Of a stretch of 64,000 nucleotides of DNA, positions 44,325 to 53,947 are shown one piece after another. The notes under the pieces were generated by a model that was given only the letters and a program-made list of their open reading frames with translations, was not told the DNA's origin and ran no database searches. This DNA comes from Pyxidicoccus parkwaysis (lineage in GTDB: Bacteria; Myxococcota; Myxococcia; Myxococcales; Myxococcaceae). The translations under genes and the position numbers were made by a program. The DNA lies in NCBI RefSeq assembly GCF_017301735.1, contig NZ_CP071090.1, positions 7,492,001-7,556,000 of the forward strand, in the 5' to 3' direction. Every line of letters begins with the position of its first letter. Position 1 is the first letter of the stretch.

Positions 44325-44420
44325 ATTCGACCCGGCCCCGGTGCTCGGTCTCCACGGTGAACGGCCGACCTGCGTGGTGGACCCACACGACGGGAATCCC
44401 GCTGGGTGTGAGGCTCCTGG
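44325..44420 (-). pseudogene. Fragment related to the membrane protein at 62381-63016
   Basis: On the minus strand this piece reads VWVHHAGRPFTVETEHRGR, close to KGRHAGRSFTLETEHRGQ in the intact membrane protein at 62.4-63.0 kb. DNA similarity is also visible (GGCCCCGGTGCTCGGTCTCCA shared except at the ends). Sequence on either side is not homologous. It is a small relic of a paralogue. Confidence 0.45.
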
Positions 44421-44453
44421 GCCGAATCAGCGACGTGGACCTCAACGCCAGTC

Positions 44454-47400
44454 TCAGCCGAGGTGCTCCGTGACGCGCTCCCTCACGACGCTACGGGAGC
44501 GCTGGCGACGTGCGAGGAGGGCGAGAACACCGAGGACCATCAGGAGCGGCGAAGCTGCGCCGCCGGACGAGGTGCACCCACCCGACGACCCACCTGACGA
44601 ATCCACCGGCTGGCGCCGGGCCTGGAGGACCACGCGTCCGGGCATCGAGGCCAGGCCATCGCTGACGACGTACGTGAAGGACACCTCGCCGGTGAACGAG
44701 TCGCTCGCCTGGAAGCGCAGGCGCGGAGCCTCTCCGGAAAGCGTACCCGAGGCGGGCCGCTCGGTGATGACGTAGGTCAAGGCATCCCCATCCGGGTCCT
44801 CGGTGTCGAGCTCGATGTCGATGCTCGCTCCAGGGTCGACGAGGAAGCGCTGCTCGTGGGCCATGGGGGGCAGGTTGTCGAACTGGATGACGATGGACGC
44901 CGTGGCCGTCACGACGGTCTTCCCGTCGCTGACGGAGAAGACGATGGAGTCTGGGGCGCGGGCATTGCGGAACGGCGTGTAGACGAGGTTCGGCGGGGTG
45001 CCGGTGAGCGTTCCCCGCTGGGGAGCAGTCGTCACGGCATAGGTGAGCGGGTCACCATCCACGTCGTGGGCCTGGAGGACGATGTCGACGGACGAGCCGC
45101 GGTACACGCGATGGGAGGAGTCCTCGGCGACAGGAGCGTCATCGACGGGGGCCACGGTGATGGTCACCCGGGCCGGCGCGGACACGTGGGTGCCATCGCT
45201 CGCGACGTACTCAAAAAGGTCGGTGCCCTGGAAGTCCGCGTGCGGCGTGTACGTGAGGTTGGGCGGCGTCCCCGTCAAGGAGCCGTGCATGGGAGGCGGG
45301 CCAATCTCATACGTCAGGGTGTCTCCGTTCTCGTCGGTGGCGAGCAGACGGAGGGAGGTGCTCGTGTCCTCGTCGAGTTGGACGGTGAACGGGGTGGCCT
45401 GGGGCGCCACGGGGGCGCGCTTGACGGTGAGCCGGACGGTGGCGGTGCTCGACGTCACCTCCCAATCCTTCGCCGTGAACTGGAAGCTGTCCTCGCCCCG
45501 GAAGCCGGGCTCGGGCGTGTAGATGACGTTGGGTGGCGTGCCCGTCAGCGAGCCGTGCTGAGGCCCCCGGGTGATGCTGAACGTCAGCGCGTCCTCCTCC
45601 AGGTCGCGCGCCGTGAGCGCGATTTCAACCGGGGTGCCCTCCACCAGCTCGAGCGAACGGTCCTCCACCTGGGGCGCGGTGTTGTAGCCGGCCTTGCGCG
45701 TGAAGATACGGTGGGCGCCATGCGGCGGCCCCTCGAAGCGGGAGTAGGCGACGAGGAACTGGCCGGGCCTCGCGGAGGCTCCCGCCGCGAAGGTGTCGCT
45801 CCAGGGCGCGGAGGCCAGGACCTGGGCCGCGCCCGGCGTGCTGTCGGAAGCCAGGGTCCTGGCGCCGTGAATCATGTTGCGGCTGGCGCCCTCGCGGGGC
45901 CGCGAGGCCCAGAGCACGAGCGAGGAGATGCCGTCGGACACGACTGTCGGATGCTGCTCACGCGAGGACTCCACGGGTGACAGGGCCCAGGGCGGGGTCT
46001 CCAGCACGATGCCCTCGGGGCTCACGCGGGTGGCGCGGACCTGGGAGCCCTCCACCCAGGCGACGACATGGTTCGTCCCGTCGAACGCGACGGACGGGTA
46101 GCGCCTGCCAGGCGACTCCGCGCTGATGGTGAATCCGCTGGCGGCGGTCTGCCCATTGCTCCCCACGAGCACGCCTTGAACGCTCGTGGCGCTCGTGCCG
46201 GCGCTGTACACGAGGAGGAAGTGCGTTCCGTCGAAGGAGACCGACGGGTTGCCCTCCAGGGGACGGGACACCGTGAGCTGGAGTCCTCCCTGGCTCAGCA
46301 CGACGTTGTTCGCGTCCACGCGAGTGCCGCGAATGACGCCGTTCGCGGAGGTGGAGGACGGCTGGTACCACACCACGAGGCAGTTCTTCGCGTCGCACGC
46401 GAGCCTCGGCGTACCAGGAGCGCCCGCGAGTGAGTGGATGCGGAACTCGGGAGTGACGGGGGCGCCGAACGCCGGAATCCGCCGGCCCATGATGGCGTGG
46501 TCGTCTGCGTTGGACAGGGTCTCCGTCCACGTCACCAGGAAGTGCGTCCCATCGAATGCGACGGCGGGGGCCTGTTGATTCCTCGCGGCCTGGGTGATGG
46601 CGAAGCCGCCCGGCGTCACCTCGACGCCCGCGTCGTCCAGGAAGGTGCCGAAGATGTCCGAGCCCTGCGGGAGCGCATTCGGCTCGGTCCAGACCACCAG
46701 GTGGTGGTGGCCATCCGAGGCCACCGAGGGGCTGAGCTGCGTGTGGGAGGACGAGGAGACGAGAATCTTCTCCGTCAGGGGCGCTCCCTCGAGGTTCAGC
46801 CGCGAGGTGTAGACGGGGTCGTGGACGCTCCCGCTCGCGCCAACCCAGGCGACGAGGATGTCCGTCCCGGAGGTCGCCATGTCCTCCACGAAGAAGGTGT
46901 TGCCACTCGGGTTCCCCATCACGACGTAGCCATCGGCATCGAGCACGGCGCCGGAAGGAGAGACCCTCGCGGCCTGGATGGTCAGGAGATTCCCGCGGCC
47001 AATCTGGTCGTCCTGCCACGTCACCACATAGTTCGTGCCATTGAAGATGACCTGGGGCAGGTACTGTCTGCCAGGCGCGTCGCGGATGAAGAAGGGCGCG
47101 CCCTGGACGCCCTCCGTGAGACTGACGCGAGCGCCCAGGATGTTCTCTGCCAGGTCGGTCTGAGAGGCCCGCTCGGACCAGACGACCAGGTAGTTCGTGC
47201 CATCGAACGCGAGCTCGGGGGTAGTGGCGGCCACGGCCTCGGGCGCACTGATGGGGAACCCTCCCTGCGCCTCTCCCCGCGCGTTCACCCGGACGCCCCG
47301 GATGGCGTTCCCGGACACGTAGACGACGAGCCCGCCCTGGGCCGTCCACACCACCTGCGAGGGCACTCCGACCCCCAGGTCCTCTCCTTCGGGGTTGAGC

Positions 47401-48032
47401 ACTGCTCCATCGAGCCCCACCCGCGTGGCGCGTACGTGGTGCTGCTGGGTGTCCGCGCTCAACTCGTCCCAGACGAGCAGATAGCCGTCACCCGTGAAGG
47501 CCAGGCGGGTCAGCGAGAAGCCGCCATTCTCGAGGCGAATCAACTCCGTCCCAGCCCACAGGACCTGCCCATCCATGCCGACGCGCGCACCGCGGATGAT
47601 GTCGTCGAGGCCGTCGTTGGAGCTGTCCACCCAGACCACGAAGAAGCCCGTGCTGTCGGCGGCGACCGAGGCCCCCTGGCTGGAGTTGGGGAAGTGGGAG
47701 GTCGTGCTCAAGCGGATGCCCACGGGGTCCAGCACCTCACCCGAAGCATTCAGCCGGGCCGCGTATATCTGCGTCCCCTCTCCTTCGTGCCCGAGGTTGC
47801 TGTGACGCTCATCCGACCAGACAGCGAGGTAGCTCGAGGTGCCCCAGGCCAGGGCGGCCCCGTAACTGGGGAGGTACGCCGGGCCCGGCGTCGTGGCTCC
47901 CACCGGCCGCTCCGGGGAGAGCAAGGGCCCTGTCTGTGGCGTGGCACCCCACGTGCGTCCCTGTACGCCGAACACCCCAAGACACACAACGAGCGCAGCG
48001 GTGGCTCGTGCTCGCATCAGCGATGACAACAT
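44454..48032 (-). CDS. Large surface protein: propeller-like repeats, four cadherin-like repeats, MYXO-CTERM
   Basis: The ATG at 48032 gives 1192 residues with a signal peptide (TAALVVCLGVFGVQGRTWGA). Residues of about 35-750 are repeats of the type YLVVWSDxR...IRGARV...G.VLDP, probably forming beta-propellers. Residues of about 760-1145 are four tandem Ig/cadherin-like units, each with a phrase like HGSLTGTPPNLTYTP. The C-terminus is a MYXO-CTERM-type sorting signal: GGCTSSGGA, a hydrophobic helix (LLMVLGVLALLA) and RRQRSRS. It should be anchored on the cell surface and may mediate adhesion. It is divergent from a lipoprotein (48338) built of the same propeller-like repeats. Confidence 0.87.
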   Translation of the reverse strand: MLSSLMRARATAALVVCLGVFGVQGRTWGATPQTGPLLSPERPVGATTPGPAYLPSYGAALAWGTSSYLAVWSDERHSNLGHEGEGTQIYAARLNASGEVLDPVGIRLSTTSHFPNSSQGASVAADSTGFFVVWVDSSNDGLDDIIRGARVGMDGQVLWAGTELIRLENGGFSLTRLAFTGDGYLLVWDELSADTQQHHVRATRVGLDGAVLNPEGEDLGVGVPSQVVWTAQGGLVVYVSGNAIRGVRVNARGEAQGGFPISAPEAVAATTPELAFDGTNYLVVWSERASQTDLAENILGARVSLTEGVQGAPFFIRDAPGRQYLPQVIFNGTNYVVTWQDDQIGRGNLLTIQAARVSPSGAVLDADGYVVMGNPSGNTFFVEDMATSGTDILVAWVGASGSVHDPVYTSRLNLEGAPLTEKILVSSSSHTQLSPSVASDGHHHLVVWTEPNALPQGSDIFGTFLDDAGVEVTPGGFAITQAARNQQAPAVAFDGTHFLVTWTETLSNADDHAIMGRRIPAFGAPVTPEFRIHSLAGAPGTPRLACDAKNCLVVWYQPSSTSANGVIRGTRVDANNVVLSQGGLQLTVSRPLEGNPSVSFDGTHFLLVYSAGTSATSVQGVLVGSNGQTAASGFTISAESPGRRYPSVAFDGTNHVVAWVEGSQVRATRVSPEGIVLETPPWALSPVESSREQHPTVVSDGISSLVLWASRPREGASRNMIHGARTLASDSTPGAAQVLASAPWSDTFAAGASARPGQFLVAYSRFEGPPHGAHRIFTRKAGYNTAPQVEDRSLELVEGTPVEIALTARDLEEDALTFSITRGPQHGSLTGTPPNVIYTPEPGFRGEDSFQFTAKDWEVTSSTATVRLTVKRAPVAPQATPFTVQLDEDTSTSLRLLATDENGDTLTYEIGPPPMHGSLTGTPPNLTYTPHADFQGTDLFEYVASDGTHVSAPARVTITVAPVDDAPVAEDSSHRVYRGSSVDIVLQAHDVDGDPLTYAVTTAPQRGTLTGTPPNLVYTPFRNARAPDSIVFSVSDGKTVVTATASIVIQFDNLPPMAHEQRFLVDPGASIDIELDTEDPDGDALTYVITERPASGTLSGEAPRLRFQASDSFTGEVSFTYVVSDGLASMPGRVVLQARRQPVDSSGGSSGGCTSSGGAASPLLMVLGVLALLARRQRSRSVVRERVTEHLG

Positions 48033-48337
48033 GTTTGGCCTCGAAGAGAGCGGAGTCTGCTGTGAACGGATGTAGAGACGTCCGAGCGACTTCTTAATTC
48101 GCAACGCCGTTGCTACCGCATCATGAAATCAGCATGGGCCGCACTTCTCGAAGTCCGAGAGGGACTGTCTCGCGACGTGTGGAGTCCCTCCCGCGAAGGT
48201 GGCGCAGACGAAGCCGGTGATGACGTCTCACAGCTGAAGCGGGACGAGCCGTGTCGACACCGCGCTCGGTCCTCCGGGTGGATTGCTGTCTGGTTCCGAT
48301 GCGAAGACATTGCCAGAGACTTCACTGGGGGGCGCAA

Positions 48338-49664
48338 ATGAGGAGTTCGTGGAAGTCCATGTCCTTGGGACCGTGGGGCGGGGTGCTGCTCGGGGCGATG
48401 CTACTGGCCTGTGGGCCCATCAATCCCGATGAGGCTGGAGACGCCGCATCCGAAGCGTTGAGCCAGACATCAGGGTCCGACAACGGGCAGGGGCTGGCGG
48501 CCCAGCACCTGGAGCCGACGGGCTTCCTGCCTGCCCCGGTTGCCCGGGGCACTCCCTCGGTCGCGTTCGGCAAGGGCAAATACCTGGTCGTCTGGGAGGA
48601 TGAGCGCGACGGCGGCGTGTACGGCACGCGCGTGAGGACAGACGGCACGCTCCTCGACCCGGGCGGACTGCGGCTGAACCCCAGGGACGTCCGTGGCTTC
48701 CAACCTGTCGCCGCCTTCAACGGGACGCACTTCTTCGTCGTGTGGCAGGCAGGCACCGGTATCTCCGGCGTGCGAGTGGCGACGGACGGAACCCAGGTGG
48801 GCCCGGTGTTCGACGTGATTCCCCCGGGCACGGTCTCCCTGCCGCTGGGCCTCGCGTGCTCCCCCGAGGTCTGCACCCTCACCTACAACGTCGTCGCCGA
48901 GATGGAGTCCATCGTCTCCTTCACCCGGGTTCGCTCGGACGGCGCCGTGCTTTCCGACATGACCTCCTCCGTCAGTCCCGCTGGGAATCTCGCGGGGGAG
49001 TCCTCGGTGGCGTGGAACAACAACCAGAAGCAGTTCCTCATCGTCTGGATTGACGCGCGGGGCGGCAGGGCCTCGCCTGATATCTACGGGGCCCGACTGC
49101 AAGAGGACGGCACCCTCCTGGATGCTGGAGGCTTCCCCATCTCCCAGGCCCCCGGCTCGCAACGCCGGCCGGACGTGACCTGGACGGGGCGGCGCTACCA
49201 TGTGGTGTGGGGCGATGACCGGAACGGCACCTTCGACATCTACGGCGCCCGGGTGCGCTCGAATGGGACGGTGGAGGACCCGGCGGGCATCGCCATCTCG
49301 ACCGCGTCCGGGGAGCAGACGCTGCCGCGCGTCGCGCACCACGAATCCAAGTCCCTGGTCGTCTGGGATGACACGCGTGACGGTCCCCACCGCATCTGGG
49401 GCGCGCGCCTCGGCGAGGATGGAAGCGTGTGGGACCGCCGGCTTCGCCATCTCCCAGGGCGACCTTCCGAACGAGTTCTTCCCGGACGTGGCCTATGGCG
49501 ACGACCGCTTCTTCACCGCCTACGGCGCGGAGGTGGAGTACTCGCCCTTTGGCGCGCACTTCGTGCTGGGCACACGGGTGAGGCACAACACCCGGGTGCA
49601 GGACTCTCCGGCGTTGGTGCTCACGCGGGTGCCCGGCACGGCATCTTCCGCGCCCACCCGGTGA
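48338..49664 (+). pseudogene. Lipoprotein of propeller-like repeats with a frameshift
   Basis: The ATG at 48338 starts a lipoprotein signal ending MLLAC. Repeats like KYLVVWEDERDGGVYGTRVR and DIYGARLQEDGTLLDAGGFP match those of the divergent surface protein. At about 49436 the frame breaks: after GARLGEDGSVWD the protein-like sequence (AGFAISQGDLPNEFFPDVAY on to SSAPTR) continues in the next frame to a stop at 49662-49664. The pattern GACCGCCGGC in place of an expected GACCCCGCCGGC points to loss of two bases. Without the shift the protein would have about 440 residues. Either the gene is inactive, or truncated with an altered tail (frame to 49738), or the sequence has an error here. Confidence 0.75.
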
Positions 49665-49793
49665 AGCGTCCGGGCGCTCCGGCCCGGGTGGTGACGGGGC
49701 CGGAGCGGATGCTCACCAGCCCTGCCGCTCGGTGGTGAGACCGGAACAGCGCCTCGTACGACCGCACCGCGTGGCTCAGGCCGCGCCGCGCGC

Positions 49794-50783
49794 TCACGCG
49801 GAGCCGACCGCGCCGTCGAGCTGCGGCCAGGGTCCGAGCAGCTTCGCCGTGGCCTCCCACAGCTCCGCGCACCGGGCGGCATCCGTCGCGGGAGCGACTG
49901 GCGTGAGCGGCTCGCGTCGGCGGACGGTGTAGTACTCGCCGGTGCGGCCGTTCAGCTGCGGGTCGGTCGCCAGCCTGACGATGAGCGAAGCGCCCCGGTT
50001 CGGGTCTCCAATCCGCAGCGCACGCAGCACCCGCTCGAGCGGTGCCGCGAACGCGAGCTCGCGCCCGAGGCCCGTGACGTTGAAGCCCGGGTCGAGGCAG
50101 GTGGCGCAGATACCCGTCGTGGGCGGATGCGCTGTGCCGGCATCCGGCGTCGGCGTCGGCGTCGACGTCGGGGACGAGGCTCGCAGCCGCCGTGCCAGCT
50201 CACGCGTGAACATGATGTCGAGCAGCTTGCTCTTGCCGTATTCGGACGAGGAGCCTCGCGCGGTGAACGGCGTGAGCGCGGTCAGGTCCGAGGGCAGGCT
50301 GAGCCGCCCATGCCGGCGCGACGCTTCACTCGCCACCGTCACGACACGCGCCGCCGGAGCAGCCGCGAGGCTCGGCAGGAGCGCCCGGGTCAGCAGCCAC
50401 GGGGCGAAGTAGTTGACGGCCACCATCTCCGGATAGCCCTCGCTCGTCGCCCGCTGCGCGAAAGCGTGGATGCCCGCGTTGTTGATGAGCACGTCGACCA
50501 CGGGAAACCGTGCGGCGATAGCGGTGCCCGCCGCGTGCACGCTCCCGGTGTCGCGGAGGTCGGCGAGGAAGACTTTGGCGGGAACCCCGCGGCCGAGCTC
50601 GTCAATCGACCGCACCAGCGCATCGGCCCGGGCGGAGTCGCGAGCGAGCAGCACGAGGCGGTGCCCCTGCGCGGCGAGCGCGAGGGCGGCGAGACGGCCG
50701 ATACCACTGGTGGCTCCGGTGATGACGATGGTGAGCGGCTCGGGCACGACGGGTTCCTGTCTCGAGTTGATATGATGGGCCAT
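49794..50783 (-). CDS. Short-chain dehydrogenase/reductase, divergent from marR
   Basis: The 329-residue protein has TGATSGIG for NAD(P) binding, the motif LLARDS after the second strand, VLINNAGIHAFAQ and the catalytic YGKSK. It resembles the longer retinol-dehydrogenase/oxidoreductase type of SDR. A low-complexity insert (SSPTSTPTPTPDAGTAHPP) at about 208-226 is odd and lies in a loop. The start codon falls inside one of two inverted repeats shared with the divergent marR gene, so MarR control is likely. Confidence 0.88.
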   Translation of the reverse strand: MAHHINSRQEPVVPEPLTIVITGATSGIGRLAALALAAQGHRLVLLARDSARADALVRSIDELGRGVPAKVFLADLRDTGSVHAAGTAIAARFPVVDVLINNAGIHAFAQRATSEGYPEMVAVNYFAPWLLTRALLPSLAAAPAARVVTVASEASRRHGRLSLPSDLTALTPFTARGSSSEYGKSKLLDIMFTRELARRLRASSPTSTPTPTPDAGTAHPPTTGICATCLDPGFNVTGLGRELAFAAPLERVLRALRIGDPNRGASLIVRLATDPQLNGRTGEYYTVRRREPLTPVAPATDAARCAELWEATAKLLGPWPQLDGAVGSA

Positions 50784-50789
50784 TGCCCA
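50776..50789. promoter_or_regulatory. Inverted repeat over the SDR start codon
   Basis: TGGGC-CATT-GCCCA is a perfect five-base inverted repeat with a four-base centre; the CAT is the complement of the SDR start codon. It may be part of the MarR binding region or affect SDR translation. Confidence 0.4.
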
Positions 50790-50803
50790 CTATATTGAAC
50801 TGA

Positions 50804-50817
50804 TGGAGAATTCTCCA
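50804..50817. promoter_or_regulatory. Probable MarR operator
   Basis: TGGAGAATTCTCCA is a perfect 14-base palindrome three bases before the marR start codon, in the 36-base gap between marR and the divergent SDR gene. It includes the likely ribosome site (GGAGAA), so a bound regulator would block marR expression. Confidence 0.6.
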
Positions 50818-50819
50818 CC

Positions 50820-51251
50820 ATGAGTCGTTCGCGAAAAGAGCTCGAGCTCGCCCTCGGAGCCCAGCTGAATGCGCTCCTCAGCGCCGCACGTGTGCTGACG
50901 GAGCGCTCCGCGGCTGCTTTCCAGCCAGGACTGCAGCCGGCCGCCTTCCATGTGGCGCGGTGGCTCCTCGCGTTCGGGCCCGCGAAGCCCAGCGAAATCG
51001 CCGAGGCGGTGGGCATGGACCGGAGCTCCATCAGCGCGCTCATCCGCGAGATGAAGGGCTTCGGACTGGCGGCGAGCGAGCAGGATGCCGCCGACAAGCG
51101 GGCGGTCATCGTGTCGCTCACACCGCTCGGCAAGGAGCGGGTGCGCGCGGCTCTCGACCTGCGCGGAACGGAGTACTTCTCGCGCATCGACGACTGGTCC
51201 AACGACGACATCGCCCGGTTCACCGAGCTGCTGCGGCGGTTCAACCGCTGA
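50820..51251 (+). CDS. MarR-family regulator (intact copy B)
   Basis: The 143-residue protein has the winged helix at about 50-110 (FGPAKPSEIAEAVGMDRSSI as helix-turn-helix, IREMKGFGLAASEQDAADKR as wing, AVIVSLTPLGKER following). It is divergent from the SDR gene and upstream of the methyltransferase. By family habit it should repress both directions through the palindrome in the shared gap and respond to a small molecule. Its 3' part is repeated at 40812-41023. Confidence 0.9.
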   Translation: MSRSRKELELALGAQLNALLSAARVLTERSAAAFQPGLQPAAFHVARWLLAFGPAKPSEIAEAVGMDRSSISALIREMKGFGLAASEQDAADKRAVIVSLTPLGKERVRAALDLRGTEYFSRIDDWSNDDIARFTELLRRFNR

Positions 51252-51375
51252 ACCGAGGACTTCTCGCGGCGAGGTCTTCCGCATCGACGACGTGCGGGGG
51301 CGGTGACACGATGTCCGGGGTGCACTGGCTCGCGCTCAGCGCGGCTCGGACATTGCCCTGGAAAGGTCGTGGGAT

Positions 51376-52113
51376 ATGTCGGCGCAGTATGACCAGCTTG
51401 GAGAGAAGCTCACGAACTGGGATGTGTTGCCGGTGCGCTCGGAGTACCTCGAAGGACATACCTTCTTCAAAGCGCTCGGCTCCGTGAAGGGACGAACCGT
51501 CCTGGACCTGGCGTGTGGTGATGGGCTGTACACGCGGCAGCTCAAGGCGAGAGGCGCCAGCCGGGTGGTGGGCGTGGACATCTCAGAGGAGATGATTCGC
51601 AGCGCCCGGCGACACGAAGAAGAACAGCCGCTGGGCATCGAGTACCACGTGTCTGACGTAGCCGACATGGCGCCGCTGGGCACCTTCGATTGCGTGACGG
51701 CCGTCTATCTCTTGCACTACGCCCAATCCCCCGAGCACCTGCTGCGGATGTGCCGGAACATCCATGCCCACCTGAAGCCCGGGGGCAGCTTCGTCACCTA
51801 TGCCTTCAACCCCGGGTTCAGCGCGAGGGGGCCCAACAGCACCCGATATGGAATCACGATGTTGGACTTTCCCGAGTCGCCTCGGGATGGTCAGGCCATC
51901 TCCGCGGAGCTGCACACGAAGAGTCCCTTCACCATCCACTTCTCCTACTGGAGCCAGGGCACGCACGAGCGGACGCTCCGTGAAGCGGGATTCCACACCC
52001 TCACCTGGATGCGGCCGGAGTGCTCCCCCGAGGGAGTGGTCAGGGCCGGACGGGAGTTCTGGCAGGACTACCTCGACAACCCGCACGCCGTCGCGCTGCG
52101 CTGTGAGCGGTGA
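51376..52113 (+). CDS. Class I SAM-dependent methyltransferase (copy B)
   Basis: This is a 245-residue near-identical copy of the protein at 41148-41885, with the same motif I (LDLACGDG), VGVDIS and LKPGGSF. The start codon lies 124 bases after the marR stop, so the pair may form one transcript controlled by MarR. The two copies differ at about four bases noted by eye, one of which changes Ala to Thr near residue 200. This is far closer than the flanking BTAD sequence and suggests recent duplication or gene conversion. Confidence 0.9.
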   Translation: MSAQYDQLGEKLTNWDVLPVRSEYLEGHTFFKALGSVKGRTVLDLACGDGLYTRQLKARGASRVVGVDISEEMIRSARRHEEEQPLGIEYHVSDVADMAPLGTFDCVTAVYLLHYAQSPEHLLRMCRNIHAHLKPGGSFVTYAFNPGFSARGPNSTRYGITMLDFPESPRDGQAISAELHTKSPFTIHFSYWSQGTHERTLREAGFHTLTWMRPECSPEGVVRAGREFWQDYLDNPHAVALRCER

Positions 52114-52275
52114 GCCTGGCCGCGGACGTAGTCTCACCGCGTCACTCTTTTGGGATGACCGGGAGCCTCGGACCTCTTTCAGGCCGGGCGTGACTGGAAG
52201 GTGACAGCTTCTGGAACGCGCGGCTGAATCCTCTCATGGCTCGTCGGGTAGTCTTGAGCTGAACGCGAGAGGGGC

Positions 52276-53947
52276 GTGGACATCACGTTGCTGGGCGTGC
52301 CGAGGCTGCCAGGGAGCCCGGAGGCACCGAAGTATCTGGAGCGGAAGACGGCGGCGCTGCTGGCGTACCTCGCCCTGGAAGGCCCGACGATGCTCTGGCG
52401 GCTGGTGGGACTGCTGTGGCCGGAGTCGTCGGAAACCACGGCGCGCAGCAACCTGCGCCAGTTGCTGCGGCGCCTGCGAGGGATGGCCGGGGCGCCGTGC
52501 GTGGAGGTCCGCGAGCCGCTGCGGCTGACGGTGGGGCTGTCGGTGGACGTCGCCCTGCTGAGGGTGGCGCACGAGACGGGGGACCGCGAGCGGGTGTCCG
52601 CCTTCACCGGCGAGCTGCTGGAGGGCCATGTGCATGACGACTGCTCGGCCCTGGACGAGTGGCTGGGGATGTGGTGGCTGCGCCTGAGGCGGATGCGCTT
52701 CGAGGCGTTGGACGCGCAGGTGCGGCACCAAGAGCAGGAGCAGGGGCAGCTCACCGTGGCGCTGGAGGCGGCCCGGCGCCTGGTGGACCTGGAGCCCACG
52801 TCCGAGGAAGCGCACCAGCATGTGATGCGGCTTTTGCACCGGCTGGGAGACCGGGGCGCCGCGCTGGCCGCGTGGCAGCAGTGCCGCGAGGTGCTGCGGC
52901 GCGAGCTGGACGTGGAGCCCTCCGAGTCCACCCGGCAGCTCGCGCGCGACATCGAATGGCACGAGGCCGGACACCGGCTGCCGCCGCGGCCCGGCAAGCG
53001 CACCGTGCCCCTGTCGGTGCTGCACCCGCCACTGCTGGCCGGCCGCGAGCGGGAGTGGGAGCTGCTGGAGGAGGCCTGGGCGGCGCGCCGCCACATCTTC
53101 GTGGGGGAAACGCGGGCATCGGCAAGTCGCGGCTGCTCAGCGACTTCGCGCGCGCGAAGGGGCGCTGGGTGCTGCTGGCGGCGCGGCCGGGAGACCTCTA
53201 CGTCCCCTACTCCACGCACTCGCGGAGCCTGCGGACGCTGCTGGCACTCAACCCGCACGTGCACATGGAGCCCTGGGTGCGGCGCGAGCTGTCGCGGCTG
53301 GTGCCGGAGCTGGAGCCGCAGGCCCGCCTGGGCCCGCCCGCCACGGAGGACAAGCCACGCCTCTACGCGGCGGCGTGCGCCTTCCTGCGCGAGACGGCCG
53401 GAGACCTGGACAGCATCTTCTTCGACGACGCGCACTACTACATCGACTGGGACAGCGCGGAGCTGGGCCTGCACATCCAGACGCACCTCATGGAGGAGTC
53501 GGCCAGCGGCCGCTTCCCCCTCATCCTCCACGCGCACCGGCCCTTCGAGAACGAGGCGAGCTGGGAGCGGGGCATCATCGACAGCGCCGTCACCGCCGGC
53601 GTGCTGGTGCGCATCCCCCTGAGCTGGCTGCCACCCGGGCCCTGCGGCTGGCGCGCGTCTTCGCCGTGGCCCAGACGGACTTCAGCGCGGAGCTGGCGGC
53701 GGCGGTGCTGGAGCTGCCCGTGGACGAGCTGCACGAGTCCTGGAGGCAATTGGAGGACGCCCACATGGTGCGCGGGCGCTGGTTCACCCATGACGTGGTG
53801 GGAGAGGTGCTCCAGGCCTCCATGCCCGAGCCCATCCGCGCCTCGCTGCGCGAGCGCATCGTCCGGACGTATGCGCATGGCACCTCCAACGGACACACGC
53901 CTGCCCGGCCCAGGCTGCCATCCCCAGCGGAGCGCGGCACGGGATGA
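52276..53947 (+). pseudogene. BTAD (SARP-type) transcriptional activator - ATPase gene with two frameshifts
   Basis: A GTG at 52276 opens a SARP/AfsR-like layout: DNA-binding domain (YLERKTAALLAYLALEG, TARSNLRQLLRRLRG), then the BTAD TPR domain (LEAARRLVDLEPTSEEAHQH, CREVLRRELDVEPSESTRQL), then a P-loop ATPase (GGNAGIGKSRLL; IFFDDAHYYIDWDS as Walker B-like). The frame breaks twice: near 53103-53107, where one G appears lost from a G run before the P-loop, and near 53633-53640 in a CCCGGGCCC run. Coding quality continues in a new frame after each break, to the stop at 53945-53947. The gene is therefore either a recent pseudogene or carries two homopolymer sequencing errors. Intact, it would have about 556 residues. 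Confidence 0.82.
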
